Assembly: GCA_963835085.1 (NCBI GenBank) | Contig: CAWIED010000001.1 | Span: 1,116,001-1,180,000, forward strand | Length of the DNA: 64,000 nt | Direction of reading: 5' to 3' | Origin: JBDIAG01 sp963835085 | GTDB taxonomy: Bacteria > Actinomycetota > Actinomycetes > Actinomycetales > CAWJMD01 | Notes under the pieces: model-generated | What the model was told of the DNA's origin: nothing | What the model saw: the letters and a program-made list of their open reading frames with translations, nothing else | Database searches by the model: none | In this document: positions 43,485-51,149 of the stretch, one piece after another | Numbering within the stretch: the first letter of the stretch is position 1 | How the letters are laid out: each line of letters starts with the position of its first letter | Made by a program: the position numbers and the translations under genes

Positions 43485-44693
43485 ATGGGACGTGGCTCCG
43501 GCCCGCGCGGGGCACCGGTGCTGTATGTCGGCCTCACCGGGGGGACAGGATCAGGCAAGTCAACGTTGGCGCAGGCTTTCGCCGAATGCGGGGGCCTGAT
43601 CATCGATGCCGACGCCTTGGCACGTGAGGTCGTAGCGCCCGGCACGCCCGGACTGGCGCAGATAGCCGAACGGTTCGGGCCCGAAATGCTCGATGAGGCC
43701 GGCGCGTTGCGGCGAACGGCCCTCGCCGGGCGGGTGTTCTCCGATGCCGGCGAACTGCACGCGTTGGAGGCGATCACGCATCCGCTGATCGAAGCTCGAA
43801 CCGCCGAGCTCGTGGCTCAAGCGCCGGCCGGCTCGATCGTCGTCCACGATATGCCTCTGATCGTGGAACGGGGCAATGCGGCTGACTATCACCTTGTGAT
43901 CGTCGTGGATGCGCCGAGCGAGCAACGCGTCGAGCGTCTGGTGCGCAGGGGGCTGACGGCCGAGGATGCCCGGCGACGGATCGCCGTCCAGGCGACCACC
44001 GAGCAGCGCAGGCGCGTCTCCGACATCTGGATCGACAACACCGATGCCGCTGCCGACCTCGCGCTGGCCGGCGTCCGGCTCTTTCATGACCGGCTCGAAC
44101 CGTTCGCTGCGAATCTGGTGGCCCGCCGCCGGGCGCCGCGGCCGGAGCGACTCGCGCTCCGTGACCCCGACCCCACCTGGCCTGTCCAGGCGGCGCGGTG
44201 TCTCGCGCGGATCGAGCGCGCGGCCGGCGAGCCGTTGCGTTCGGCTGAGCACATCGGCTCCACATCGGTGCCCGGCCTGCCCGCCAAGGACGTCATCGAC
44301 CTGCAAGTAGTGGTAGATGACCTCCCAACCGCGCGACGAGTGGGCGACAACCTTGCCAGGATCGGCCTGGTGCCGCTCGACGAGCAGTGGTGGGACGAGG
44401 TGCCCGACCTGGCGAGCGATCTGGCCGTGCCGCCCACGACGACCCGGGCCAAGGTGTTCTGCGGGTCGGCCGACCCCGGGCGAGCAGTCAACGTGCACAT
44501 TCGCGACGCGGCGAATCCGTTCGCGCAGTACACGCTCGTCCTACGTGATCGGCTGCGGGCCGACCCCGCGGCAGCGGCCGCCTACGCCGATCTCAAACGG
44601 GGGCTGCTGACAGCCGATCCCGACCTCGCTGTCGAGGAGTACGCCCGGGCCAAAACGCCGTTCATCGTCTCGGTGTTACGTCACCGGAAATAG
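43485..44693 (+). CDS. coaE: Dephospho-CoA kinase with C-terminal GrpB-like domain
   Basis: A 402-residue fusion. The N-terminal 200 residues catalyse the last step of coenzyme A synthesis; the P-loop is GLTGGTGSGKSTLAQAF, and IDADALAREVVAPG and VHDMPLIVERGNAADYHLVI are family motifs. The C-terminal 180 residues form a UPF0157/GrpB nucleotidyltransferase-like domain (AEHIGSTSVPGLPAKDVIDLQ, FCGSADPGRAVNVHIRD). The same fusion is known from mycobacterial CoaE. The start is taken as ATG 43485 just after the 16-bp repeats; a GTG nearer VLYVGLTGG is possible. Confidence 0.93.
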   Translation: MGRGSGPRGAPVLYVGLTGGTGSGKSTLAQAFAECGGLIIDADALAREVVAPGTPGLAQIAERFGPEMLDEAGALRRTALAGRVFSDAGELHALEAITHPLIEARTAELVAQAPAGSIVVHDMPLIVERGNAADYHLVIVVDAPSEQRVERLVRRGLTAEDARRRIAVQATTEQRRRVSDIWIDNTDAAADLALAGVRLFHDRLEPFAANLVARRRAPRPERLALRDPDPTWPVQAARCLARIERAAGEPLRSAEHIGSTSVPGLPAKDVIDLQVVVDDLPTARRVGDNLARIGLVPLDEQWWDEVPDLASDLAVPPTTTRAKVFCGSADPGRAVNVHIRDAANPFAQYTLVLRDRLRADPAAAAAYADLKRGLLTADPDLAVEEYARAKTPFIVSVLRHRK

Positions 44694-44724
44694 CGTTGTC
44701 GGTGGTCGCGTTTACCGTGATCTC

Positions 44725-46872
44725 ATGCGCCCCACCACTGATCTCCAGCGCCGAGTCGCACCCTTCGAGGTGGTCTCTGAGTACACCCCCTCGGGCGACC
44801 AGCCCACAGCCATCGCCGATCTGACCCGTCGAGTGCGTAACGGTGAGCAGAACGTCGTGCTCCTGGGTGCCACCGGCACCGGCAAGTCGGCCACCACCGC
44901 CTGGATGATCGAGCAACTCCAGCGGCCCACCCTGGTCATGGCCCCCAACAAGACGCTGGCTGCGCAGCTGGCCACCGAGTTCCGAGAGCTGTTGCCCAAC
45001 AACGCGGTCGAGTACTTCGTGTCCTACTACGACTACTACCAGCCCGAGGCCTACATCGCGCAGACCGATACCTACATCGAGAAAGACTCGGCCATCAACG
45101 ACGAGGTCGAACGGCTGCGACACTCGGCCACCAACTCGTTGCTCACCCGGCGAGACGTCGTGGTGGTGGCCTCTGTGTCGTGCATCTACGGCCTGGGCAC
45201 TCCGCAGGAGTACGTCGACCGCATGGTGCAGCTCAAGGTGGGCGACCACATCGAACGCGACCAGCTGCTGCGCCGGTTCGTGCAGATGCAATACCAGCGC
45301 AACGATCTGGCGTTCTCGCGCGGCACGTTCCGGGTGCGGGGCGACACCATCGAGATCATCCCGGTCTACGAAGAGCTCGCTGTGCGAGTAGAGATGTTCG
45401 GCGACGAGATCGACGCCATTTACACCCTCAACCCGCTCACCGGTGAGGTGATCCGCGTCGAGCAGGAGATGTACGTCTTCCCGGCCACCCACTATGTGGC
45501 CGGCCCCGAGCGGATGGAGCGGGCGATCGCCGGTATCGAGGTCGAGCTGGCCGATCGGCTGGCCGAGCTCGAACGGCAGAACAAGCTGCTCGAAGCCCAG
45601 CGGCTCCGCATGCGCACTACCTACGACATCGAGATGATGCGCCAGGTGGGGTCGTGCTCAGGCATCGAGAACTATTCACGCCACATCGACGGCCGCGCTC
45701 CCGGCACCGCACCCAACACCCTGCTCGACTACTTTCCCGAAGACTTTCTGCTGGTCATCGACGAGTCGCATGTCACCGTCCCGCAGATTGGCGGCATGTA
45801 CGAGGGCGATATGTCACGCAAGCGGGCGCTGGTCGATCACGGGTTCCGGCTGCCATCTGCGATGGACAACCGCCCGCTGCGCTGGGAGGAGTTCCTCCAA
45901 CGCATCGGTCAGACGGTGTACCTCTCGGCCACCCCGGGGAACTACGAGATGTCGCAGGCCGACGGCGTCGTGGAGCAGATCATCCGGCCCACCGGGTTGG
46001 TCGATCCCGAGATCATCGTCAAGTCCACCAAGGGCCAGATCGACGACCTGCTGGCCGAGATCAACCTCAGGGCGAATCGCAATGAGCGGGTATTGGTCAC
46101 CACGCTCACCAAGAAGATGGCCGAAGACCTCACCGACTACTTCCTCGAACGTGGCATCCGGGTGCGTTATCTGCACTCCGAGGTCGACACCCTCCGCCGG
46201 GTCGAGCTGCTGCGCGAGCTGCGGCTGGGTGAGTTCGATGTGCTGGTGGGCATCAACTTGTTGCGCGAGGGGCTCGACCTGCCCGAGGTCTCCCTCGTGG
46301 CGATTCTCGATGCCGATAAGGAGGGCTTCCTGCGGTCGGGCACCTCGCTGATCCAGACCATCGGTCGCGCGGCCCGCAACGTCAGCGGGCAGGTGCACAT
46401 GTACGCCGACACCATCACCGACTCCATGGCACGAGCCATTGACGAGACCAACCGCCGCCGGGCCAAGCAGATCGACTACAACACCGCTCGCGGCATCGAT
46501 CCCCAGCCACTGCGAAAGCGCATCGCTGATATCTCCGACATGCTGGCGCGTGAAGATGCCGACACGGAGACGTTGCTGGGAGGCGGCGGCCGACAGCAGT
46601 CGCGCGGCAAGACGCCCGTGCCGGGCATGGGCTCGAAGGGCGCCGGGGCAAAGGCCACCGGTTCCAAGGGTGCAGAGTCCGATGCCCAGGAGAAGAAGCG
46701 TCACCTGTCGTTGGTTCCGGCCCGAGACCTGGGCGCGCTCATCGAGCAGCTCAGCGATCAGATGCACGCGGCGGCGACACAGTTGCAGTTTGAGCTTGCG
46801 GCCCGGTTGCGAGACGAGATCGAAGAGCTCAAGAAGGAGCTCCGGAGCATGAAGCGGGCCGGTCATGCCTGA
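44725..46872 (+). CDS. uvrB: Excinuclease ABC subunit B
   Basis: This 715-residue nucleotide-excision-repair helicase takes over damaged DNA from UvrA and recruits UvrC. Walker A is LLGATGTGKSATTAWM. The damage-probing beta-hairpin region is FVSYYDYYQPEAYIAQTDTY. LVIDESHVTVPQIGGMY, VYLSATPGNYEM and the helicase VI motif QTIGRAARN are present. The C-terminal UVR domain (IEQLSDQMHAAATQLQFELA) binds UvrC. A Lys/Gly-rich linker precedes it. TACCGT ends 6 bases before the ATG, fitting a leaderless start. It overlaps the next gene by 8 bases. Confidence 0.97.
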   Translation: MRPTTDLQRRVAPFEVVSEYTPSGDQPTAIADLTRRVRNGEQNVVLLGATGTGKSATTAWMIEQLQRPTLVMAPNKTLAAQLATEFRELLPNNAVEYFVSYYDYYQPEAYIAQTDTYIEKDSAINDEVERLRHSATNSLLTRRDVVVVASVSCIYGLGTPQEYVDRMVQLKVGDHIERDQLLRRFVQMQYQRNDLAFSRGTFRVRGDTIEIIPVYEELAVRVEMFGDEIDAIYTLNPLTGEVIRVEQEMYVFPATHYVAGPERMERAIAGIEVELADRLAELERQNKLLEAQRLRMRTTYDIEMMRQVGSCSGIENYSRHIDGRAPGTAPNTLLDYFPEDFLLVIDESHVTVPQIGGMYEGDMSRKRALVDHGFRLPSAMDNRPLRWEEFLQRIGQTVYLSATPGNYEMSQADGVVEQIIRPTGLVDPEIIVKSTKGQIDDLLAEINLRANRNERVLVTTLTKKMAEDLTDYFLERGIRVRYLHSEVDTLRRVELLRELRLGEFDVLVGINLLREGLDLPEVSLVAILDADKEGFLRSGTSLIQTIGRAARNVSGQVHMYADTITDSMARAIDETNRRRAKQIDYNTARGIDPQPLRKRIADISDMLAREDADTETLLGGGGRQQSRGKTPVPGMGSKGAGAKATGSKGAESDAQEKKRHLSLVPARDLGALIEQLSDQMHAAATQLQFELAARLRDEIEELKKELRSMKRAGHA

Positions 46873-47284
46873 GCGAGTCACCACTTCCCACAAGCCTGAC
46901 GAGTCAGCCGACTCCGGCGAACGTGAACCGTCCACCACGTCGGGTCGCCCTGACTTCCTGGCCTACGCGCTCTCCAAGCCGGGGGCGTGGCGTGACGAGC
47001 CGTGGGAGGGCGACGTCGTGGCCAAGGTAGGGCCAAAGATCTTCGCGTTCCTCGGCGGAGCCGGAGTGGGAGTCAAGTGTGGACGCACCCGGGAGGAAGC
47101 CGACGAATGGGTGCACCAGTATCCCGATGATGCGGTGTCGATGGCTTATATCGGCCGATTCGGTTGGAACACTCTCCATCCCGGCGGTGCCATCAGTGAC
47201 AGCGAGCTGTTGGAGGCCATCGACGCCTCCTACGAAGAGGTGGTGTCGCGATTACCCAAGTCGAAACGACCGCCCCTGTCCTGA
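46865..47284 (+). CDS. MmcQ/YjbR family protein
   Basis: A 139-residue protein with an acidic, Ser/Thr-rich first 30 residues and then the CyaY-like YjbR fold: AYALSKPGAWRDEPWEGDVV, VGPKIFAFLGGAGVGVKCG and FGWNTLHPGGAISDSELLEA. Such proteins bind DNA or act in unknown roles. The start lies inside the uvrB 3' end in another frame, so the two are co-transcribed, which hints at but does not prove a link to DNA repair. Confidence 0.85.
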   Translation: MPERVTTSHKPDESADSGEREPSTTSGRPDFLAYALSKPGAWRDEPWEGDVVAKVGPKIFAFLGGAGVGVKCGRTREEADEWVHQYPDDAVSMAYIGRFGWNTLHPGGAISDSELLEAIDASYEEVVSRLPKSKRPPLS

Positions 47285-47401
47285 CAAATGGGCTAACTCT
47301 GGTCGGTATCTACCGATATTCGTCGATTAAATAACTAAACAGAGAGTGCCGATAACTCACCCTGAGTGACTCCGAGCGTCGGGTCGCGATGGGGGGCGGA
47401 G

Positions 47402-48793
47402 ATGGACGTCGTTGCTGTGGCCAGCGCGTTCGTCTTCGGCTATCCCGTGATCATGGCCTACCTCTGGATGGTCGGCGGGGTCTATTTCCACCTCCACCGC
47501 GAGCGTGACCATCGGTCGGTAGAGCATCCGCCGCCGTTGGCGACGTACCCGTTGGTGTCGGTCCTGGTGCCCTGTCACAACGAGGGTCCCAACGTGGTCG
47601 AGACTCTGACCTCGGCGCTGGAATCGAGTTATCCGAACCTTGAGGTCATTGCTGTCAACGACGGAAGCACTGACGACACCGCCCAGATTCTCGACGAACT
47701 GATCACCCGCCAGCCCCGGCTGCGGGTGGTTCACCTCGCCGGAAATCAGGGCAAAGGGGTCGCATTACGCACAGCTGCCTTGGCTGCGCGCAGCGATTAC
47801 CTGGTCTGCATCGACGGCGACGCGCTGCTCGATGAGTACGCGGTGCACTGGATGGTCTTTCATCTATCCACGGGCGCGCGCGTGGGGGCGGTCACGGGCA
47901 ATCCGCGTATCCGCAACCGCGGCAGCCTGCTGGGCAGGGCTTCAGGCTGGAGAGTTCTCTTCGATCATCGGGCTGATCAAGCGCGCCCATCGAACCTACG
48001 GTCGGGTGTTTACCGTCTCCGGCGTGATCGTGGCGTTCCGGCGCACTGCTCTCGACGACGTGGGCTACTGGGATCCGGCAGCCATCACCGACGACATCGA
48101 TATCTCGTGGCGTCTGCAACTGCGGCACTGGGACATCCGATACGAGCCTCGCGCGCTGTGCGCGATTCTCATGCCCGAGACTCTGCGCGGTCTGTGGCGG
48201 CAGCGGCTGCGCTGGGCTCACGGCGGGGTGCAGGTGTTGCGTGCGCATCTACCGCAGTTGCTTCACTGGCGACGCCGCCGGTTGTGGCCGCTTGCCCTGG
48301 AGTCGGTCTTGAGCCTCGTCTGGGCGGCCACGTTGGGGGCCCTGACCGCCTTGAGCCTGGTTCGCGGGGGAGTGGCCCTCGTGCGTCACCAACAGGTGCC
48401 GGTCTCTGGGAGCCCACCTGGTACACGGTGGTGCTGGCCTCCACCTGCCTGATCCAGTTTGCCGTCAGTCTCGTGATCGACCGGCAGTTCGACCGCGGCA
48501 TGATGCGGTCGTATTTCTGGATCATCTGGTACCCGTTGGCCTTCTGGCTGATCGGTTGGCTCACCTGTCTCACGGCGCTGCCGAGCATGCTTCGTCGTCG
48601 CACCGCCCGCGCCGTCTGGGTAAGCGCCGACCGCGGGTTGCAGCATGACCCGTCAGCAGCGATTGCGTCGGGTTCGCAGGTGCCAGTGGCCCGGCGATCG
48701 CAGGTGCGGGCCGGCGGGGTCGTGCCGGGGGGCACACCGCTATCTGTGACGGCCGAGGTGCCATCACCGGTGGCGCAGGTCCGGCAGCCGTGA
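47402..48793 (+). pseudogene. pgaC: Poly-GlcNAc-synthase-like glycosyltransferase with two compensating frameshifts
   Basis: This GT2 membrane synthase is readable only in three pieces. The first frame (47402-47938) has the membrane start, VSVLVPCHNEGPNVVETL, VIAVNDGSTDDTAQ and CIDGDALLDEYA, up to RGSLLGR. The second frame (47940-48404) continues GLQAGEFSSIIGLIKRAHRT, TVSGVIVAFRRTAL, AITDDIDISWRLQL and the catalytic QRLRWAHGG. The third (48404-48793) resumes the first frame with LWEPTWYTVVLASTCLIQF and SYFWIIWYPLAFWLIGWL. An extra G in the run at 47937-47939 and a missing base near 48404 explain this. The uninterrupted first frame would make a nonsense middle and lose QxxRW. The G-rich run before ATG 47402 is the ribosome binding site. 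The cause is gene decay or sequence error. Confidence 0.85.
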
Positions 48794-48806
48794 ACGCGAG
48801 CTGCGG

Positions 48807-49345
48807 ATGAGGGCCTACCAATCGGTGCAGACCGCCCCGGCCACGCGGACCGCACGGGTCATGCAACCGGTTGTGACGGCAGCAGCTTGGCTGATGTATC
48901 TCGTTCTGTGGGCGCCGGCCTTTGCCGCGCTGGGTGCTCTCGCTGGCTGGCGTCCGGCATGGCTGGCGCGCTTCCTTACCTCACCCGGCGACGACTTCAA
49001 GGTGCTGGCCGGCGTGGCCGGCCTGACCGTTGCCGCGAGCCTCACGTTGGTGCTCTGGGCTGCCAATGAACGCCGGCGCTTCGCAGGACTCGACCGACGC
49101 CGGCGCAGCCCAGCGGTGGGCATCTCCACCGTGGGGAGAGCCTGCGCGCCAACCCCGATGCCGTCGCCGCCCTGCAGTCAGGGCAGGTGATGCGGGTGCA
49201 CTGCCGTCCGGACGGCAGTGTTGCGGTGGCCGAGGTGCTCGTACCGCAGGCGGCCGAACCGCCCCGCGCGGGGGATGAGTCGTCTACCCAGCCAGTCACC
49301 CGGGTTCCACTGCAGCGGAAGCCGCCTGACGCAAGGCTGGCATAG
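48807..49345 (+). pseudogene. pgaD: PgaD-like partner protein with a frameshift
   Basis: It starts 13 bases after the pgaC stop. The first frame gives two membrane helices (AAAWLMYLVLWAPAFAALGAL and the ASLTLVLWAANERRRFAG helix) followed by DRRRR, the usual PgaD layout. The expected cytoplasmic tail, ESLRANPDAVAALQSGQVM then RVHCRPDGSVAVAEVLVPQ, is in another frame and runs to a TAG at 49345. A missing G in the GGGG run at 49133-49136 would account for it. Without the shift the protein ends early at 49190 with an unrelated tail. PgaD binds PgaC and, in enterobacteria, the pair is activated by cyclic di-GMP. Confidence 0.72.
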
Positions 49346-49414
49346 GCTCCGCGGGCACCCCCTACCGCCGCCCGTCCCGTGCAGGGTCTATCCGGCCCGC
49401 GTACCGTCGGTGTC

Positions 49415-49684
49415 ATGTGCCGAAACATCCGCGTCCTGTACAACTTCGAACCTCCGGCCACCCGTGACGAGGTGCGCGCTGCGGCCATGCAGTATGTCCG
49501 GAAGGTGGCGGGCACCACGAGCCCGTCGGCAGCCAACGCCGAAGCCTTCGCGACGGCTGTCGATGCGATCACCGCCGCCACCCAGGAGTTGCTCGACGCA
49601 CTCGTGACCTCAGCCCCGCCCAAGGACCGTGAGGTCGAGGCCGCCAAGGCAAAGGCTCGCAGCCAGGCCCGGTTCGCGCGTTGA
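49415..49684 (+). CDS. DUF2277 family protein
   Basis: A compact 89-residue protein beginning MCRNIRVLYNFEPPATRDEV and including AAMQYVRKVAGTTSPSAANA, a close match to the DUF2277 pattern, whose members are small helical cytoplasmic proteins of unknown role. ATG 49415 is supported by TACCGT ending 7 bases before it, a leaderless-type arrangement. It is a single gene after the pga pair. Confidence 0.85.
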   Translation: MCRNIRVLYNFEPPATRDEVRAAAMQYVRKVAGTTSPSAANAEAFATAVDAITAATQELLDALVTSAPPKDREVEAAKAKARSQARFAR

Positions 49685-49809
49685 TCCGCTGAGCGCATTG
49701 ACCATGCGGTTCCGACACAACAGTGAGCCCATCGCCTAAAGAAGGACGTTGGCATCGCATTCCACGCCTGTGTAAGGAAGCCGGATCCCAAAGACTGCAA
49801 TTGCGCCGA

Positions 49810-50290
49810 TCAGTCGAGCGTTGGGCGTCCGCGCTCAACAGGTGCCACCGCGACGACGATCGCATCGTCCCATTCGCGCCGCATGCGGGCGACGCGTCTG
49901 CGTTGTTCCTTGTTTAGATTGGCACGTGGGCCGAGCAAGTGAAATACCGAGGCGACGTGGCCACGAAGTTCTTCGACTGGCCCGGCGGTTGCGCCTGCAA
50001 GGATTCTGGCGGCAGCCGCTGCATCCACGCCCTGTTCGAGCAGTCGCGCGATTTCGCGGGCGTCTTTGAAGCCCTTCTCCGTGTCGGGGCGATCGAGCAA
50101 CGCCGCAAACTTCGAGATAGTGTGGGCTTCAATGGCGAGGAGCCGCCAGTTGCCATGGCCGAGTTCATCGGTGTGCTCAGCAAGAACTTCCACCTTCAGT
50201 CGCAGCTTCCCGCCAAGTTCGGACTCATGCGAAAGCTAGACGTCGACGTGGACGCCTTCGACTTCACCGCGCCATTTCCGTCCCTGGACC
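49810..50290 (-). pseudogene. Nucleotidyltransferase-like gene remnant
   Basis: The open part (GTG 50193 to 49810, 127 residues) begins VEVLAEHTDELGHGNWRLLA and includes TEKGFKDAREIARLLEQG, resembling the C-terminal region of stand-alone nucleotidyltransferase-like proteins (AbiEii-type). In the same frame upstream lie RKWRGEVEGVHVDV, a TAG where a tyrosine would be expected, then LSHESELGGKLRLK, and a further TAG before RQRVQGRKW. The N-terminal half is missing where the SdpI-like gene begins. It is a dead remnant, possibly of an abortive-infection or toxin-type gene; that identity is tentative. Confidence 0.5.
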
Positions 50291-50309
50291 CGCTGCCGCT
50301 ACGAGATGG

Positions 50310-50633
50310 TCAAGCCGTTCTGGCTGCTCTTGTAGCGCGAAGCATGGACCAGCCCACGCCAATGACGAACGCGGCAATGGCGCCGGCGTAGGCGGGCGAT
50401 GCGATGAGCCCGATCGCGCTGAACACCAGGGCAACGACGAATGCGACCCCCGCTGGAGCTACTCCTGCGGTGTGCCCTGCCCGCCACGCCGCATCGCTGC
50501 GCATCAGGGCTGGTAGTCGGATACCGACGAAATGGTTCAGCGGTATCGTGCCCCGACCGGCCCCGATGCACGCCAGAACCAGCACGAGCAGGAGCCCGGT
50601 GAACACCCACCCCAGCATTTGTGAAGGGAACAT
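50310..50633 (-). CDS. SdpI-family membrane protein
   Basis: A 107-residue protein with three to four hydrophobic segments and the SdpI signature GTIPLNHFVGIRLPALMRSD followed by AWRAGHTAGVAPAG. In Bacillus the namesake confers immunity to a peptide toxin; actinobacterial members are of unknown function. The ATG at 50633 follows the preceding small gene by 10 bases, so they form an operon. The track of open sequence extends upstream but overlaps that gene. Confidence 0.8.
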   Translation of the reverse strand: MFPSQMLGWVFTGLLLVLVLACIGAGRGTIPLNHFVGIRLPALMRSDAAWRAGHTAGVAPAGVAFVVALVFSAIGLIASPAYAGAIAAFVIGVGWSMLRATRAARTA

Positions 50634-50643
50634 GTGGCGCGCC

Positions 50644-50871
50644 CTAGCCCTTGTCGATGTGGCCGTCGAATAGCTGTCCAGCCCACTTCTTCGGGGGCGG
50701 ATAGACGTAGCGGGCGATCGTTGTGCTGACCCAGCCGATGCAGAACCCACCGAAGATCAGGAGGACCGTCGAGCTGGCCGGACTCTTGAGGTTGAAGACG
50801 ATGATCAGTAGGACCCCCCAGACGACGACGAGGCCCGTGCTGTAGACCCAGAAACTCCGATGCCTGAACAT
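50644..50871 (-). CDS. Small two-helix membrane protein, unknown
   Basis: A 75-residue protein with two membrane helices, VYSTGLVVVWGVLLIIVF and STVLLIFGGFCIGWVSTTI, and a short basic/Pro tail (YVYPPPKKWAGQLFDGH). AGGAAGG about 9 bases before the ATG at 50871 supports the start. It lies 10 bases before the SdpI-like gene and is likely its operon partner. No family is recognised. Confidence 0.6.
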   Translation of the reverse strand: MFRHRSFWVYSTGLVVVWGVLLIIVFNLKSPASSTVLLIFGGFCIGWVSTTIARYVYPPPKKWAGQLFDGHIDKG

Positions 50872-50904
50872 GCGGAAGCCTTCCTGTTGCGACCGCGACC
50901 GATA

Positions 50905-51060
50905 TACAAGGCCTCGGACACGTCCAGGATACGCGCGGGAGTTTCGGCGTGCTCATAGCGCAGATGACGGCAGAGCTTCACGTAGGGCGGACCTTGCCGA
51001 GTCTGCCGCCAGTCCTTCCACAGCGCGTTCGGGCAGGCGTAGCAGCTCGCGCTGAGTGCA
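50905..51060 (-). pseudogene. Excisionase/MerR-like HTH remnant
   Basis: One frame gives LLDAVPLGYCTQRELLRLPE then RAVEG, the first helix-turn of an HTH_17-type domain. A second frame continues DWRQTRQGPPYVKLCRHLRY then EHAETPARI, which is the typical wing (QGPPYxKLGRHxRY). A single indel near 51010 separates them. No intact gene remains. A tRNA T-arm-like sequence (GGTTCGAGTCC on the minus strand, about 51099-51110) lies just upstream. Both could be leftovers of an integrated element, but no integrase is present. Confidence 0.5.
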
Positions 51061-51149
51061 GTAGCCGAGCGGTACCGCGTCGAGCAATCCGGTCCATCCC
51101 TGGACTCGAACCAAGAACGACCGAAACACGGCAGGCGCTGCCGTCCTGG

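Noticed and set aside
51090..51115. A tRNA gene on the minus strand
   Set aside because: Only a T-arm-like motif is present; no matching acceptor, anticodon arm or CCA end could be found.
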